Position numbers and translations under genes: made by a program | Shown here: positions 7,409 to 14,424 of the stretch, in pieces | Layout: each line of letters begins with the position of its first letter | Position numbering within the stretch: the stretch's first letter is position 1 | Notes under the pieces: model-generated | What the model was told of the DNA's origin: nothing | The model's database searches: none | Seen by the model: the letters and a program-made list of their open reading frames with translations, nothing else | DNA from: an uncultured Ignavibacteriota bacterium | GTDB lineage: Bacteria; Bacteroidota; Ignavibacteria; Tepidaquicellales; Tepidaquicellaceae | Length of the DNA: 21,763 nt | Reading direction: 5' to 3' | Assembly (NCBI GenBank): GCA_937915485.1 | Contig: CALGII010000266.1 | Location: 1 to 21,763, forward strand

Positions 7409-8656
7409 ATGAAACCCGTTAAGAAATCAGGCTTAAGCACGATAGAAGCCGCCGTCGAGGACTTCAAAAAAGGAAAGATAATAATAGTCGTCGACGACGA
7501 GGACAGGGAAAATGAAGGCGATATGATTTTCTCCGCCGAGAAATCAACTCCCGAACTCGTTAATTTCCTCGTCCGCCACGCGAGGGGGCTTATATGCGTT
7601 CCTATGAAAGGCAAGAGGCTCGAGGAACTCGGAATCGAGATGATGACGAATTACAACACGTCGCTTCACGAGACGGCGTTCACGATAAGCGTGGATTATC
7701 TTATCGGCACCACGACGGGCATATCCGCGTTCGACAGGCACAAGACTATCAAGGCGCTCATCGGAAAGAAAACCAATCCGAACGACCTCGGCAAGCCGGG
7801 GCACGTTTTTCCGCTAAGGTCTGAAACCGGCGGGGTCCTGAAACGCGCGGGTCATACGGAAGCGGCGGTTGATATCGCGAAACTCGCGGGGCATTATCCC
7901 GCGGGCGTGCTTTGCGAGGTGATGAAGGAAAACGGAGAAATGGCGAGACTTCCCGAGTTGATGGAAATCGCGAAACAGTTCAAGTTGAAAATAATCTCGA
8001 TTCGCGACTTGATTCAGTACAGGCTGAAGAAAGACATTCTTGTCGAGAAACTGACGGACGCGAAACTCCCGAGCAGGTTCGGCAGTTTCAACATAAACGT
8101 TTACAGAAGCCTTGTCGATTCCAAGGAGCACGTCGCGCTCGTGAAGGGAAACGTGAAAACCGGAAAGCCCGTTCTGGTGCGCGTGCACTCGGAATGCATG
8201 ACGGGTGACATATTCGGCTCGCTCAGGTGCGACTGCAGAGAGCAGTTGACAAAGTCGATGGAAATGATTGAGAGAGAGGGAAGAGGCGTCCTTCTGTACA
8301 TGCGTCAGGAAGGAAGAGGTATTGGATTGGTTAATAAAATAAAAGCATATAAATTGCAGGACGAGGGGAAAGATACTGTCGAGGCCAACATCGAACTCGG
8401 GTTCAAGGCTGACCTGAGAGATTACGGAATCGGAGCCCAGATCCTGAGGGATTTAGGCATAAAGAAAATAAACCTGCTGACAAATAATCCGAAAAAAATT
8501 ATCGGTCTTAACGGTTACGGTCTCGAAGTTGTCAATAGGGTACCAATCGAAACTGAAGCAAACCACGTAAACGAGAGATATTTGAGAACCAAGAGAGATA
8601 AGATGGGGCATATGATTTTATTAAAAAACAAAACAAAAAAGAAAAAACAGCAATAA
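7409..8656 (+). CDS. ribBA: Bifunctional DHBP synthase / GTP cyclohydrolase II
   Basis: 415 residues, a fusion of two riboflavin-pathway enzymes. The N-terminal RibB domain (about 10-205) makes 3,4-dihydroxy-2-butanone 4-phosphate from ribulose 5-phosphate and has DDEDRENEGDM (29-39), RHARGLICVP and RAGHTEAAVD (146-155). The C-terminal RibA domain (about 210-400) opens GTP and keeps the zinc cysteines C263, C274 and C276 in VHSECMTGDIFGSLRCDCR, plus RQEGRGIGL (299-307). Both halves look catalytically complete. It lies 14 nt after yajC, and its stop TAATG overlaps the greA start by one base, indicating coupled translation. No FMN riboswitch is visible before it, fitting internal position in an operon. 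Confidence 0.95.
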   Translation: MKPVKKSGLSTIEAAVEDFKKGKIIIVVDDEDRENEGDMIFSAEKSTPELVNFLVRHARGLICVPMKGKRLEELGIEMMTNYNTSLHETAFTISVDYLIGTTTGISAFDRHKTIKALIGKKTNPNDLGKPGHVFPLRSETGGVLKRAGHTEAAVDIAKLAGHYPAGVLCEVMKENGEMARLPELMEIAKQFKLKIISIRDLIQYRLKKDILVEKLTDAKLPSRFGSFNINVYRSLVDSKEHVALVKGNVKTGKPVLVRVHSECMTGDIFGSLRCDCREQLTKSMEMIEREGRGVLLYMRQEGRGIGLVNKIKAYKLQDEGKDTVEANIELGFKADLRDYGIGAQILRDLGIKKINLLTNNPKKIIGLNGYGLEVVNRVPIETEANHVNERYLRTKRDKMGHMILLKNKTKKKKQQ

Positions 8657-9132
8657 TGGAACAAGGAATTGTTTATTTAAAAAGAAACAGGCTCGTGGAA
8701 CTCGAAGAGAAACTTCGTTTTCTGAAGATGAATGAAAGAAAATCCATAGCCGAAAAAATCGCCGAAGCAAGGTCGCACGGAGACCTGTCGGAGAACGCCG
8801 AATACGACGCCGCGAAGGAAGCGCAGTCGCATCTCGAACTAAAAATCGGCAAACTCGAAAATCTTCTTTCGAGAGTCAAGATTCTCGAACCGGACGATAT
8901 TCCCGACGGCGAGGTTTTCGTTCTTACCGACGTCAAGGTCAAGGACATCAAGCGCGACGAGGTAATTACATATACTCTCGTCTCTCCCGACGAAGCCGAT
9001 TTCGAGCAGGATAAAATTTCCGTAATTTCTCCGTTAGGCAAAGCGCTTATGGGAAAGAAAGTAGGCGACATAGTAAAGGTCGAAGTTCCCGCAAGCGAAC
9101 TGGAATACAAAATTCTCGAAATAAACAAGTAA
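8656..9132 (+). CDS. greA: Transcription elongation factor GreA
   Basis: 158 residues, the standard length. GreA rescues backtracked RNA polymerase by stimulating transcript cleavage. The N-terminal coiled coil (about 10-78) carries the signature ARSHGDLSENAEYDAAKEAQ with the acidic tip residues D and E, and the C-terminal FKBP-like domain has ISPLGKALMGKKVGDIVKVE. The ATG at 8656 shares one base with the ribBA stop. No sign of divergence to a Gfh-type inhibitor, because the acidic loop is intact. Confidence 0.95.
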   Translation: MEQGIVYLKRNRLVELEEKLRFLKMNERKSIAEKIAEARSHGDLSENAEYDAAKEAQSHLELKIGKLENLLSRVKILEPDDIPDGEVFVLTDVKVKDIKRDEVITYTLVSPDEADFEQDKISVISPLGKALMGKKVGDIVKVEVPASELEYKILEINK

Positions 9133-9136
9133 AATC

Positions 9137-10048
9137 ATGTTTTATAAAAAATTCTCCGAAATAAAAGTAGGAGTTTTTGTTTTTGTCGCCGTGATAATAG
9201 TTACGGCGGTCGTGTTCTGGACCAAAGGGTTTATAATGGGCAAGGACAGAATAAGTCTTGATGTTTATTTCAAATCCGTCAGCGGAGTCAACAAGGGCGA
9301 CCCCGTCACGGTGAACGGCGTGAACAAGGGCAAGGTGCAGGATTTGGACCTTGTAGGCGATTCGGTTAAAGTTACTTTCTCTCTTGATAAGGACGTAAAA
9401 ATAAAAACTGATTATTCAATAACAATAGCGGCTCCCGAACTGATGTCAGGAAAGACGCTCGCGATAAAACCCGGCAAGGGTAACACGGAGATAGACTACA
9501 AGTCCCCGCTGAGGGGCAATCCCGGTTTCGATATGGGCTCGCTGATGGAGACCGTGGGCGACCTCTCGGGCGACCTGAAGACGCTCATCGGCAAGTTCAA
9601 CACGACCGCCGACAATCTCGACAAGGTGCTCGTCAACATTAATGAACTCGTCGGCGATAAGAACATGCAGGCTGACCTGAAGAACACAATGTCGAACCTT
9701 TCGGTTACTTCGAGAAACCTTAACGGTCTCGTATCCGAATCAAGGACAAGCATTCGAAGCCTGACGGACAACGCCGACAAGACTATGAACAACGTCAACA
9801 CGATGCTCGACGACAACAGTCCCGAAATAAAGAATACGGTCAAGGACATCAGAACGCTTACAGGAAAGTTTGACAGCCTCATAACGGGCCTGAATCAGAT
9901 GGTGAACGACATCACGATGCAGAAGAGCGGAGTAGGGAAGTTCATATACGACGATAAGTTTTTCAACAACCTCAACAAGACCCTCGATGAAGTTGAAAAA
10001 CTTACCAGGAAAATCCGCGAAGACGGAATTAAAATTAATTTATTTTAA
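9137..10048 (+). CDS. mlaD: MCE-domain (MlaD-like) lipid-transport protein
   Basis: 303 residues: one N-terminal membrane helix (about 11-28, VGVFVFVAVIIVTAVVFW), a single MCE domain (about 37-115, with YFKSVSGVNKGDPVTVNGV), and a long helical tail (about 130-300) rich in Asn, Asp and Leu with repeated NLD/NVN/NTM patterns. Such proteins form hexameric rings in the periplasm and move lipids between membranes, powered by MlaE/MlaF, which are not next to it here. It starts 4 nt after greA and ends 9 nt inside the convergent PorV-like gene. The symbol is by domain only; YrbD-like naming would be equally valid. Confidence 0.88.
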   Translation: MFYKKFSEIKVGVFVFVAVIIVTAVVFWTKGFIMGKDRISLDVYFKSVSGVNKGDPVTVNGVNKGKVQDLDLVGDSVKVTFSLDKDVKIKTDYSITIAAPELMSGKTLAIKPGKGNTEIDYKSPLRGNPGFDMGSLMETVGDLSGDLKTLIGKFNTTADNLDKVLVNINELVGDKNMQADLKNTMSNLSVTSRNLNGLVSESRTSIRSLTDNADKTMNNVNTMLDDNSPEIKNTVKDIRTLTGKFDSLITGLNQMVNDITMQKSGVGKFIYDDKFFNNLNKTLDEVEKLTRKIREDGIKINLF

Positions 10049-10999
10049 GTCGAAAGCCAGATTAATTCTGTGCACGGAGCCTATGTGCCCGAACGAATTG
10101 AAAGCGTAATCAAGCCTGTACGTTTCCTTGAACTTGATTCCGATTCCAGCCGAGAAACCCGCAATCCCTTTGGATGAGCCTGTTTCAAGGTTCTGCCGCG
10201 CGGCGTTGTCATAGCCCGCTCTCAACAGCACGTATTCGTTCAAATCAAACTCGCCGCCAACTATTACGTTCTTGAATCTCTCGAAGAACTTGTCGTACTC
10301 GTCCGCGAGATTTGAAAATCCTATGTTGAAAGTAAGAGGAAGGTAATCAAGCCTCTTGCTCATTCCAACCCTTATGTCAAGCGGAAGTCTTTCCCTCACG
10401 CCGTTGTAAGTCTTCAACTGCGTTCCAAGGTTTAGTATGCTCGCGCCGAGAGTCATCTTCTGGTCGGGAATGGTGTACATCGCGCCGAGGTCAACAGCCG
10501 CGCCGTATGACTGGTACTCGTCTATCGAAGAAAAAATCAATTTCACGTTCACGCCGTATTTCAGGTTTTCCATATACCTGTTCGCGTAACCTACCGACAG
10601 GGCGATGTCGTTGACTCCGAACGTACCGAGGTTATTGAAATACTCGTCGTACTTGTCGAAACTTCCGTAATTCACGTACCTGATACCCGCGCCGATATAG
10701 CCGATGTCCTTGTATTTCTGCGAGTACGAAGCCGTGCCTGAATTAATGTCCATCAGGTGCTTGAAGAAACCTACGCTCGCCTTGCTGCCGTCAAGCGTTG
10801 CGAGACCCGCGGGATTGTAGAAAATCGTGTTAACGTCGTTTTCGAAAGCGACGAAATTGCCCGCCATTGCAGACGAGCGCGCGTCAGCGTTGAGATTCAG
10901 GAAGTTGTAAGTGTACTGCTGCTGGGCCGGTGCGTATGCTTGAAATAAAGCGAATGTAATCGAAAAAACCAGAAAAATTTTTATTTTTATCATATTCAT
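10040..10999 (-). CDS. PorV/PorQ-type outer-membrane beta-barrel protein
   Basis: 319 residues with a signal peptide (about 1-25: basic start, hydrophobic core ending AYAPAQ). The mature start NADARSSAMAGNFVAFENDV and IFYNPAGLATL form the PorV/PorQ (FadL-superfamily, UPF0164) signature, and the rest alternates short strands as in a beta barrel, ending with an aromatic-poor LAFDLK strand. PorV is the shuttle/outer-membrane component of type IX secretion in Bacteroidota, while Ignavibacteria carry several paralogues, so a type IX role here is only inferred. A Met two codons in is an alternative start. The gene is convergent with the MCE gene, overlapping it by 9 bp. Confidence 0.8.
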   Translation of the reverse strand: MNMIKIKIFLVFSITFALFQAYAPAQQQYTYNFLNLNADARSSAMAGNFVAFENDVNTIFYNPAGLATLDGSKASVGFFKHLMDINSGTASYSQKYKDIGYIGAGIRYVNYGSFDKYDEYFNNLGTFGVNDIALSVGYANRYMENLKYGVNVKLIFSSIDEYQSYGAAVDLGAMYTIPDQKMTLGASILNLGTQLKTYNGVRERLPLDIRVGMSKRLDYLPLTFNIGFSNLADEYDKFFERFKNVIVGGEFDLNEYVLLRAGYDNAARQNLETGSSKGIAGFSAGIGIKFKETYRLDYAFNSFGHIGSVHRINLAFDLK

Positions 11000-11085
11000 A
11001 TTTTTTAAAAGTGGTATCTGTTTCTACCAGCCCGACTCCTTTTTTATTCAATAATAATTTATAAAATTTATAGAAACAAGGTTTT

Positions 11086-11355
11086 TCATAATATTGAAAA
11101 ATCTTTGTTTTTGCCCTCATACGGCAGTCTTACCACGGATACAGAGTTAACTCTCGAGAATTTTGGACCGATTTCGACGAGTTTCACGAACTCGTTCAGA
11201 ACGCTTTCGGCTCCTTCCGCCTCGATTTCCACATCGCCGTTGTAAAGGTTCTTCGCGTAACCGCATATTCCGAGCGCGTCTGCCTGCCTGAAGCAGTAAT
11301 ACCTGAATCCGACGCCCTGTACCATCCCCCTGATGGTCATTTTTATCCTTATCAT
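11086..11355 (-). CDS. acyP: Acylphosphatase
   Basis: 89 residues, normal for the family. It hydrolyses carboxyl-phosphate bonds of small acylphosphates. GMVQGVGFRYY (10-20) holds the phosphate-binding loop and catalytic Arg R18, and GYAKNLYNGDVEIEAEG (32-48) holds the catalytic Asn N36. The start overlaps the stop of the upstream EamA gene by 4 nt (ATGA), so the two are translated together. No RNA or HypF domain is fused. Confidence 0.93.
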   Translation of the reverse strand: MIRIKMTIRGMVQGVGFRYYCFRQADALGICGYAKNLYNGDVEIEAEGAESVLNEFVKLVEIGPKFSRVNSVSVVRLPYEGKNKDFSIL

Positions 11356-12269
11356 ACGAATTTTCTGCTTATTCCTTTGTAAAATTCAGAGAACAGCAAG
11401 CCCGCGAGTATCAGCAATCCTCCGATAATCTGATTTGCCGCGAGCACTTCGTTAAGCATAAAATAAGAAAAAATTACCGCAAATACCTGCTCCATATTAT
11501 ACACGAGACCCGCGCGGACGGGAGTGGTGTATTTCTGGAATTTCATCGCTATGTAAAGCGCAATGAAAGTCGAGAATATTCCGTTGAACACGGTCGAGAA
11601 AATAAGGAACGAATTCAGTTCGAACTTGTACGTGCCGAGCATCGCGTAGTCGATGAACACAAGCGATACAAGACTTAGCACCGTCATCGAAAAGTACTGC
11701 CCGTAAATCAACGCCAGCGTGTCGCTCTTCCTCGAGAACTTGTCGAGATATACTATGTGGTAAGCGAAGGCGACGGAGCAGATGAACGTTATCGCGTCGC
11801 CGAAATTCAACTTTGATTCGTGTATTCCCGAAAGAATGTAAACGCCTGCGAGCACGATTAAGATTCCGATTATGTTTTCGAACTTCGGCTTAATTTTGAT
11901 TATAGTAATCTGTATGAACGGCACGAGTATCAGGTACGTTCCCGTTATGAACGCGGAGTTCGACGCGCTCGTGTATTGCATTCCGAATGTCTGTGTCGAG
12001 AATCCCGCGAAGAGAAAGAAGCCGAGAATCATTCCCTGATAAACTTCCTTCTTGTTGAACTGCTTTATTCTCTTCCTGTAAAAAGCGTAGAACACGATTA
12101 GCGTGAGAAAGAACCTGAAGAATATGAACGCGTTCGAAGACGAATATTCAAGCGCGATTTTAACCGACGGGAAACTGAATCCCCACACGAACGCGCAGAG
12201 CAGAAGCAGGAATTCCGACTTGTAATTCGTCGGATTCACGGTGAAATATTCTTTTATTCTTTTGAACAT
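11352..12269 (-). CDS. EamA/DMT-family transporter
   Basis: 305 residues with about ten hydrophobic helices in two EamA repeats (about 15-145 and 155-300). Repeat one begins SEFLLLLCAFVWGFSFPSVK, the usual WG start; the second ends with AANQIIGGLLILAGLLFSEF, the family's typical last helices. The role is probably export or exchange of a small metabolite across the inner membrane; the substrate is unknown. It lies about 30 nt after the UbiA-like gene and overlaps acyP by 4 nt. A second member of the family begins at the left edge of the window. Confidence 0.9.
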   Translation of the reverse strand: MFKRIKEYFTVNPTNYKSEFLLLLCAFVWGFSFPSVKIALEYSSSNAFIFFRFFLTLIVFYAFYRKRIKQFNKKEVYQGMILGFFLFAGFSTQTFGMQYTSASNSAFITGTYLILVPFIQITIIKIKPKFENIIGILIVLAGVYILSGIHESKLNFGDAITFICSVAFAYHIVYLDKFSRKSDTLALIYGQYFSMTVLSLVSLVFIDYAMLGTYKFELNSFLIFSTVFNGIFSTFIALYIAMKFQKYTTPVRAGLVYNMEQVFAVIFSYFMLNEVLAANQIIGGLLILAGLLFSEFYKGISRKFV

Positions 12270-12298
12270 TCAAACAGATGACGGATTGCGAACATCAA

Positions 12299-13201
12299 TT
12301 ATAAGTTGAAAAACGCGATGAGTTTCGGCTTGTATATTATGGCGAACGAAACGATGAACCAGAGAAAGATATTCAATATCAAGGAAAGGTCTTTCGTTAC
12401 TATCTGCTCGGGGCTTTCGCCGAGATTCTTTTTATGCAGAAGGTAAAGGTACCTGAACACACCGTAGATAACGAAAGGCGTCGTGTAAATAAGGTTGTCC
12501 GTGTGGAACGTCGTCACGGCTTTTTCCGAAACGGTGTAAAGCGCGTAACAGATTATCGTGCCCGTTACGGCGACCGTGTTCATCTGGTCAACGAACGTCA
12601 GATCATAATGCTCCAGCACCTTTCTCTGATTCTCGGCTTTCCCGTTTTCCGCGCCTGAAAGTTCCGCGCGCCTCTTCGAAATCGCGAGAAAGAGCGAGAG
12701 AAAAATCGTAGTCAATATCATCCAACTCGAAAACTCCACGCCTATTGCCGCGGCTCCGCCCTCGACCCTTAGAAGGAACCCGATTGAAATTATGAACACG
12801 TCAAGAATCACGACGTGCTTGAACCAGAACGTATAAAGAATGTTCAGGAAGAAATAAATCAATACGACAACCGTGAAAGTTAAATCGAGCCTTGTCAGCA
12901 CGAGCGCCGCGGGAATCAGAAGAACGGCGGCGAAAATCAGCGCTTCCTTCACGCTCACTTCACCCGAGGCGAGCGGTCTGAACCTTTTTTTCTTGTGCAC
13001 CTTGTCCGCGTCCTTGTCGATAATGTCGTTAATGATATAAACGATGCTCGACGCGATGCAGAAAGCGATGAACGCGTAAATGCTCTTGAAAAGAAGTTGA
13101 AAATTCAGGAGTTGACCCGCGAATAAAATCGGAGCGAACACGAAGAGATTCTTAATCCACTGCTTCGGCCTTATCAGCGATATTAACTTAATGATTTTCA
13201 T
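12299..13201 (-). CDS. UbiA-family polyprenyl-phosphate phosphoribosyltransferase
   Basis: 300 residues from the ATG at 13201; the TTG one codon earlier is less likely. It is a membrane prenyltransferase-fold enzyme with about eight to nine helices. LIRPKQWIKNLFVFAPILFAG at the N-terminus and the aspartate motif YIINDIIDKDADK (about 55-67) match decaprenyl-phosphate phosphoribosyltransferase (DPPR synthase) relatives, and the later KRRAEL...VLEHYD segment supports that subgroup over menaquinone MenA. Such enzymes link phosphoribose to polyprenyl phosphate for cell-surface pentose. No DprE1/DprE2 partner is in the window, so the end product is unknown. It heads the minus-strand set with EamA and acyP. 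Confidence 0.82.
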   Translation of the reverse strand: MKIIKLISLIRPKQWIKNLFVFAPILFAGQLLNFQLLFKSIYAFIAFCIASSIVYIINDIIDKDADKVHKKKRFRPLASGEVSVKEALIFAAVLLIPAALVLTRLDLTFTVVVLIYFFLNILYTFWFKHVVILDVFIISIGFLLRVEGGAAAIGVEFSSWMILTTIFLSLFLAISKRRAELSGAENGKAENQRKVLEHYDLTFVDQMNTVAVTGTIICYALYTVSEKAVTTFHTDNLIYTTPFVIYGVFRYLYLLHKKNLGESPEQIVTKDLSLILNIFLWFIVSFAIIYKPKLIAFFNL

Positions 13202-13240
13202 CAACTAAATATAACTTTTGCAAGAATTGTATGAAAGGCA

Positions 13241-13350
13241 GATTCTAGAATCCAGGAGTTAGAATTTAGAATCTAGAATCTAGAATTTAGAAGTTAGTAG
13301 TTAGAAGTTAGAAGTTAGAAGCAAGAATCAAGAAGCAAGAATCAAGAAAA
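13241..13350. repeat. Low-complexity tandem words (TAGAATC / TTAGAAG / CAAGAAT)
   Basis: The stretch is made of degenerate 7-8-mers: ATCTAGA/TTTAGAA/GTTAGAA units, then GCAAGAATCAAGAA twice. Its reverse complement words (TTCTTGA) recur at 21503-21534 on the other side of the island. It is probably slippage-prone intergenic DNA rather than a regulatory array. Confidence 0.75.
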
Positions 13351-13370
13351 GAGCGTTTAATCTTTTGCTT

Positions 13371-13412
13371 GTCATTCCTGCAAATTCTTCCCCGGAATCC
13401 AATTGAACATTG
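13371..13412 (+). repeat. 42-bp dispersed intergenic repeat, copy 1
   Basis: It starts GTCATTCCTGC and contains CCGGAATCCAATTG. A second direct copy of the same length is at 13797-13838, and an inverted, shortened copy is at 21327-21356. The ends (GTCATTCCTGC and CCGGAATCC) are conserved while the middle varies. Confidence 0.75.
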
Positions 13413-13439
13413 AAAATTTTAGATTGAAGATTGACCTTC

Positions 13440-13470
13440 GGGCCGCAGGGTCGCCGTGGCGATGCGACAT
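13440..13470 (+). repeat. 31-bp direct repeat, copy 1
   Basis: This is identical over 31 bp to 13510-13540, exactly 70 bp apart. It contains the self-complementary core GTCGCCGTGGCGATGCGAC. A diverged third copy is at 13669-13694. Confidence 0.85.
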
Positions 13471-13509
13471 CAAATAGAAAAAAATCAATAACACAAAACA
13501 AGCCCCGTA

Positions 13510-13540
13510 GGGCCGCAGGGTCGCCGTGGCGATGCGACAT
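13510..13540 (+). repeat. 31-bp direct repeat, copy 2
   Basis: Identical to 13440-13470. The 39-bp spacer between the copies is not a spacer of a CRISPR, because there are only two exact copies and no cas genes. Confidence 0.85.
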
Positions 13541-13573
13541 TTTTGTAGCAAAAAGAATAATAAACACAATATA

Positions 13574-13597
13574 CCTTATCGGCATAAGCCGATAAGG
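13574..13597. terminator. Perfect hairpin (10-bp stem, 4-nt loop)
   Basis: CCTTATCGGC, loop ATAA, GCCGATAAGG. The stem is strong, but neither side has a long U tract and no gene ends nearby, so it may be a repeat element rather than a terminator. Confidence 0.4.
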
Positions 13598-13648
13598 GGC
13601 TCTTCAATCTCTAATTGTTATCTGCTAATTGCACACTGTTAATTGAAA

Positions 13649-13723
13649 TGTCCCCCTCTGGAGGAGCCGAAGGGTCGCCTAGGCGATGTGCGACTTCCAC
13701 GGAGGCGGACGGGGGAGGGGCAC
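13649..13723 (+). repeat. GC-rich imperfect inverted repeat element
   Basis: TCCCCCTCTGGAGG at the left end and GGAGGCGGACGGGGGAGG at the right end can fold back on each other, and the middle contains GTCGCCTAGGCGATGTGCGAC (13674-13694), a relative of the 31-bp repeat. This looks like a dispersed palindromic intergenic element. Confidence 0.5.
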
Positions 13724-13796
13724 GGTTCTAGCAACAGAACATTTGTTCTTATCATACAGAATCAAGAATCAAGACAGACCGATTGTTCCCTCGATT

Positions 13797-13838
13797 GTCA
13801 TTCCTGCATTCTCTTTGCCGGAATCCAATTGCACATTG
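13797..13838 (+). repeat. 42-bp dispersed intergenic repeat, copy 2
   Basis: The same ends as the copy at 13371-13412 (GTCATTCCTGC ... CCGGAATCCAATTG, then CACATTG) with a different centre. Confidence 0.75.
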
Positions 13839-14229
13839 CTCGTTCTTTGAGTCCCGGCTTATCGGGAAAGATTGACTTGAGCCCATCTGGCGAAAATATG
13901 TATTGCTCCATAAAAACATTTTACGCACCTGTTTTTTGTCGTGTTGTGCTGTCGTTCGTTAGATTTTAACGTCTTTGTGTTTTGACGAAGGTTGAACTTT
14001 TTAGTGCTACCGTTTATCTGAAAAATGAAAGTCTAGTTTAGTGAAAAATTGTCATAGAAACCCGACATCTCGGCTTTTGCAATACCTTGTTATGGGTTTC
14101 TTCTGTGCCTTTCGTTTTTATTGCTTATCAATTTCACAGTGTTCTTGTGCATTGGCCTAGCAGTTCTTATGCGAAACTCGGTTTTTAGCTAGGCTTGTAT
14201 ATTGCATGTGTTCTTTTAAAACAAAAGGA

Positions 14230-14417
14230 AAGGATTGGTGCTTCAAGTTATCGTGTGTGATGTGCTCTTAATCTATCTAACAGAACAAGTCTGAAAATAA
14301 TAGATTAAAGAGTACTCATTTACGTCTGTTTCCCACGTATACTGAGAAACGTGACATAAAGTATTGTCATCAACTGAACTAGTACCAGTTAATTTTCGAC
14401 CTTTCACACCAATCCTT
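14230..14417 (-). ncRNA. Candidate DRT3 noncoding RNA with CACACAC template tract
   Basis: Read on the minus strand, this roughly 188-nt stretch is closed by a perfect 11-bp stem, AAGGATTGGTG at its 5' end (14417-14407) and CACCAATCCTT at its 3' end (14240-14230). Inside are two small hairpins (AACTG/CAGTT at 14390-14372; TGACA/TGTCA at 14369-14352, read in transcript order), then a long hairpin: 14312-14300 pairs with 14276-14265 over 12 bp with one bulge, topped by CAGA/TCTG (14293-14281). Between this hairpin and the terminal stem, unpaired, is CATCACACACGATAAC (CACACAC at 14259-14253). The element begins 7 nt after the drt3b stop, and its 3' stem is followed by a T-rich stretch (TCCTTTTGTTTT), which would suit termination. 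As I recall, DRT3 systems use an ncRNA with an ACACAC template for poly(GT) synthesis by Drt3a. Exact ends are inferred from the stem. Confidence 0.72.
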
Positions 14418-14424
14418 ATATTTT

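Larger units (their letters stand above)
13202..14229. other. Gene-free region between core genome and island
   Basis: About 1 kb without a convincing gene. The first 650 bp are built from short intergenic repeat words (listed separately). From about 13.97 kb composition turns AT-rich and holds inverted repeats AGAAACCC/GGGTTTCT at 14056-14063 and 14094-14101, and GCCTAGC/GCTAGGC at 14155-14161 and 14188-14194, downstream of the candidate DRT3 RNA. The frame at 13643-13969 lacks any recognisable protein pattern. Confidence 0.6.

Noticed and set aside
13440..13540. CRISPR-like pair of repeats
   Set aside because: There are only two exact copies, the third relative is not at regular spacing, and no cas gene is near.
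13643..13969. 108-residue plus-strand open frame
   Set aside because: It runs through the GC-rich fold-back and the 42-bp intergenic repeat; the peptide has no protein-like pattern and no ribosome-binding site.
14056..14101. Integron attC-like site (TAACAAGG...GTCGGG fold-back after the DRT3 module)
   Set aside because: The outer arms are AGAAACCC/GGGTTTCT rather than the RYYYAAC/GTTRRRY core pair, no integrase is present, and no matching site in the same orientation follows the HEPN gene.
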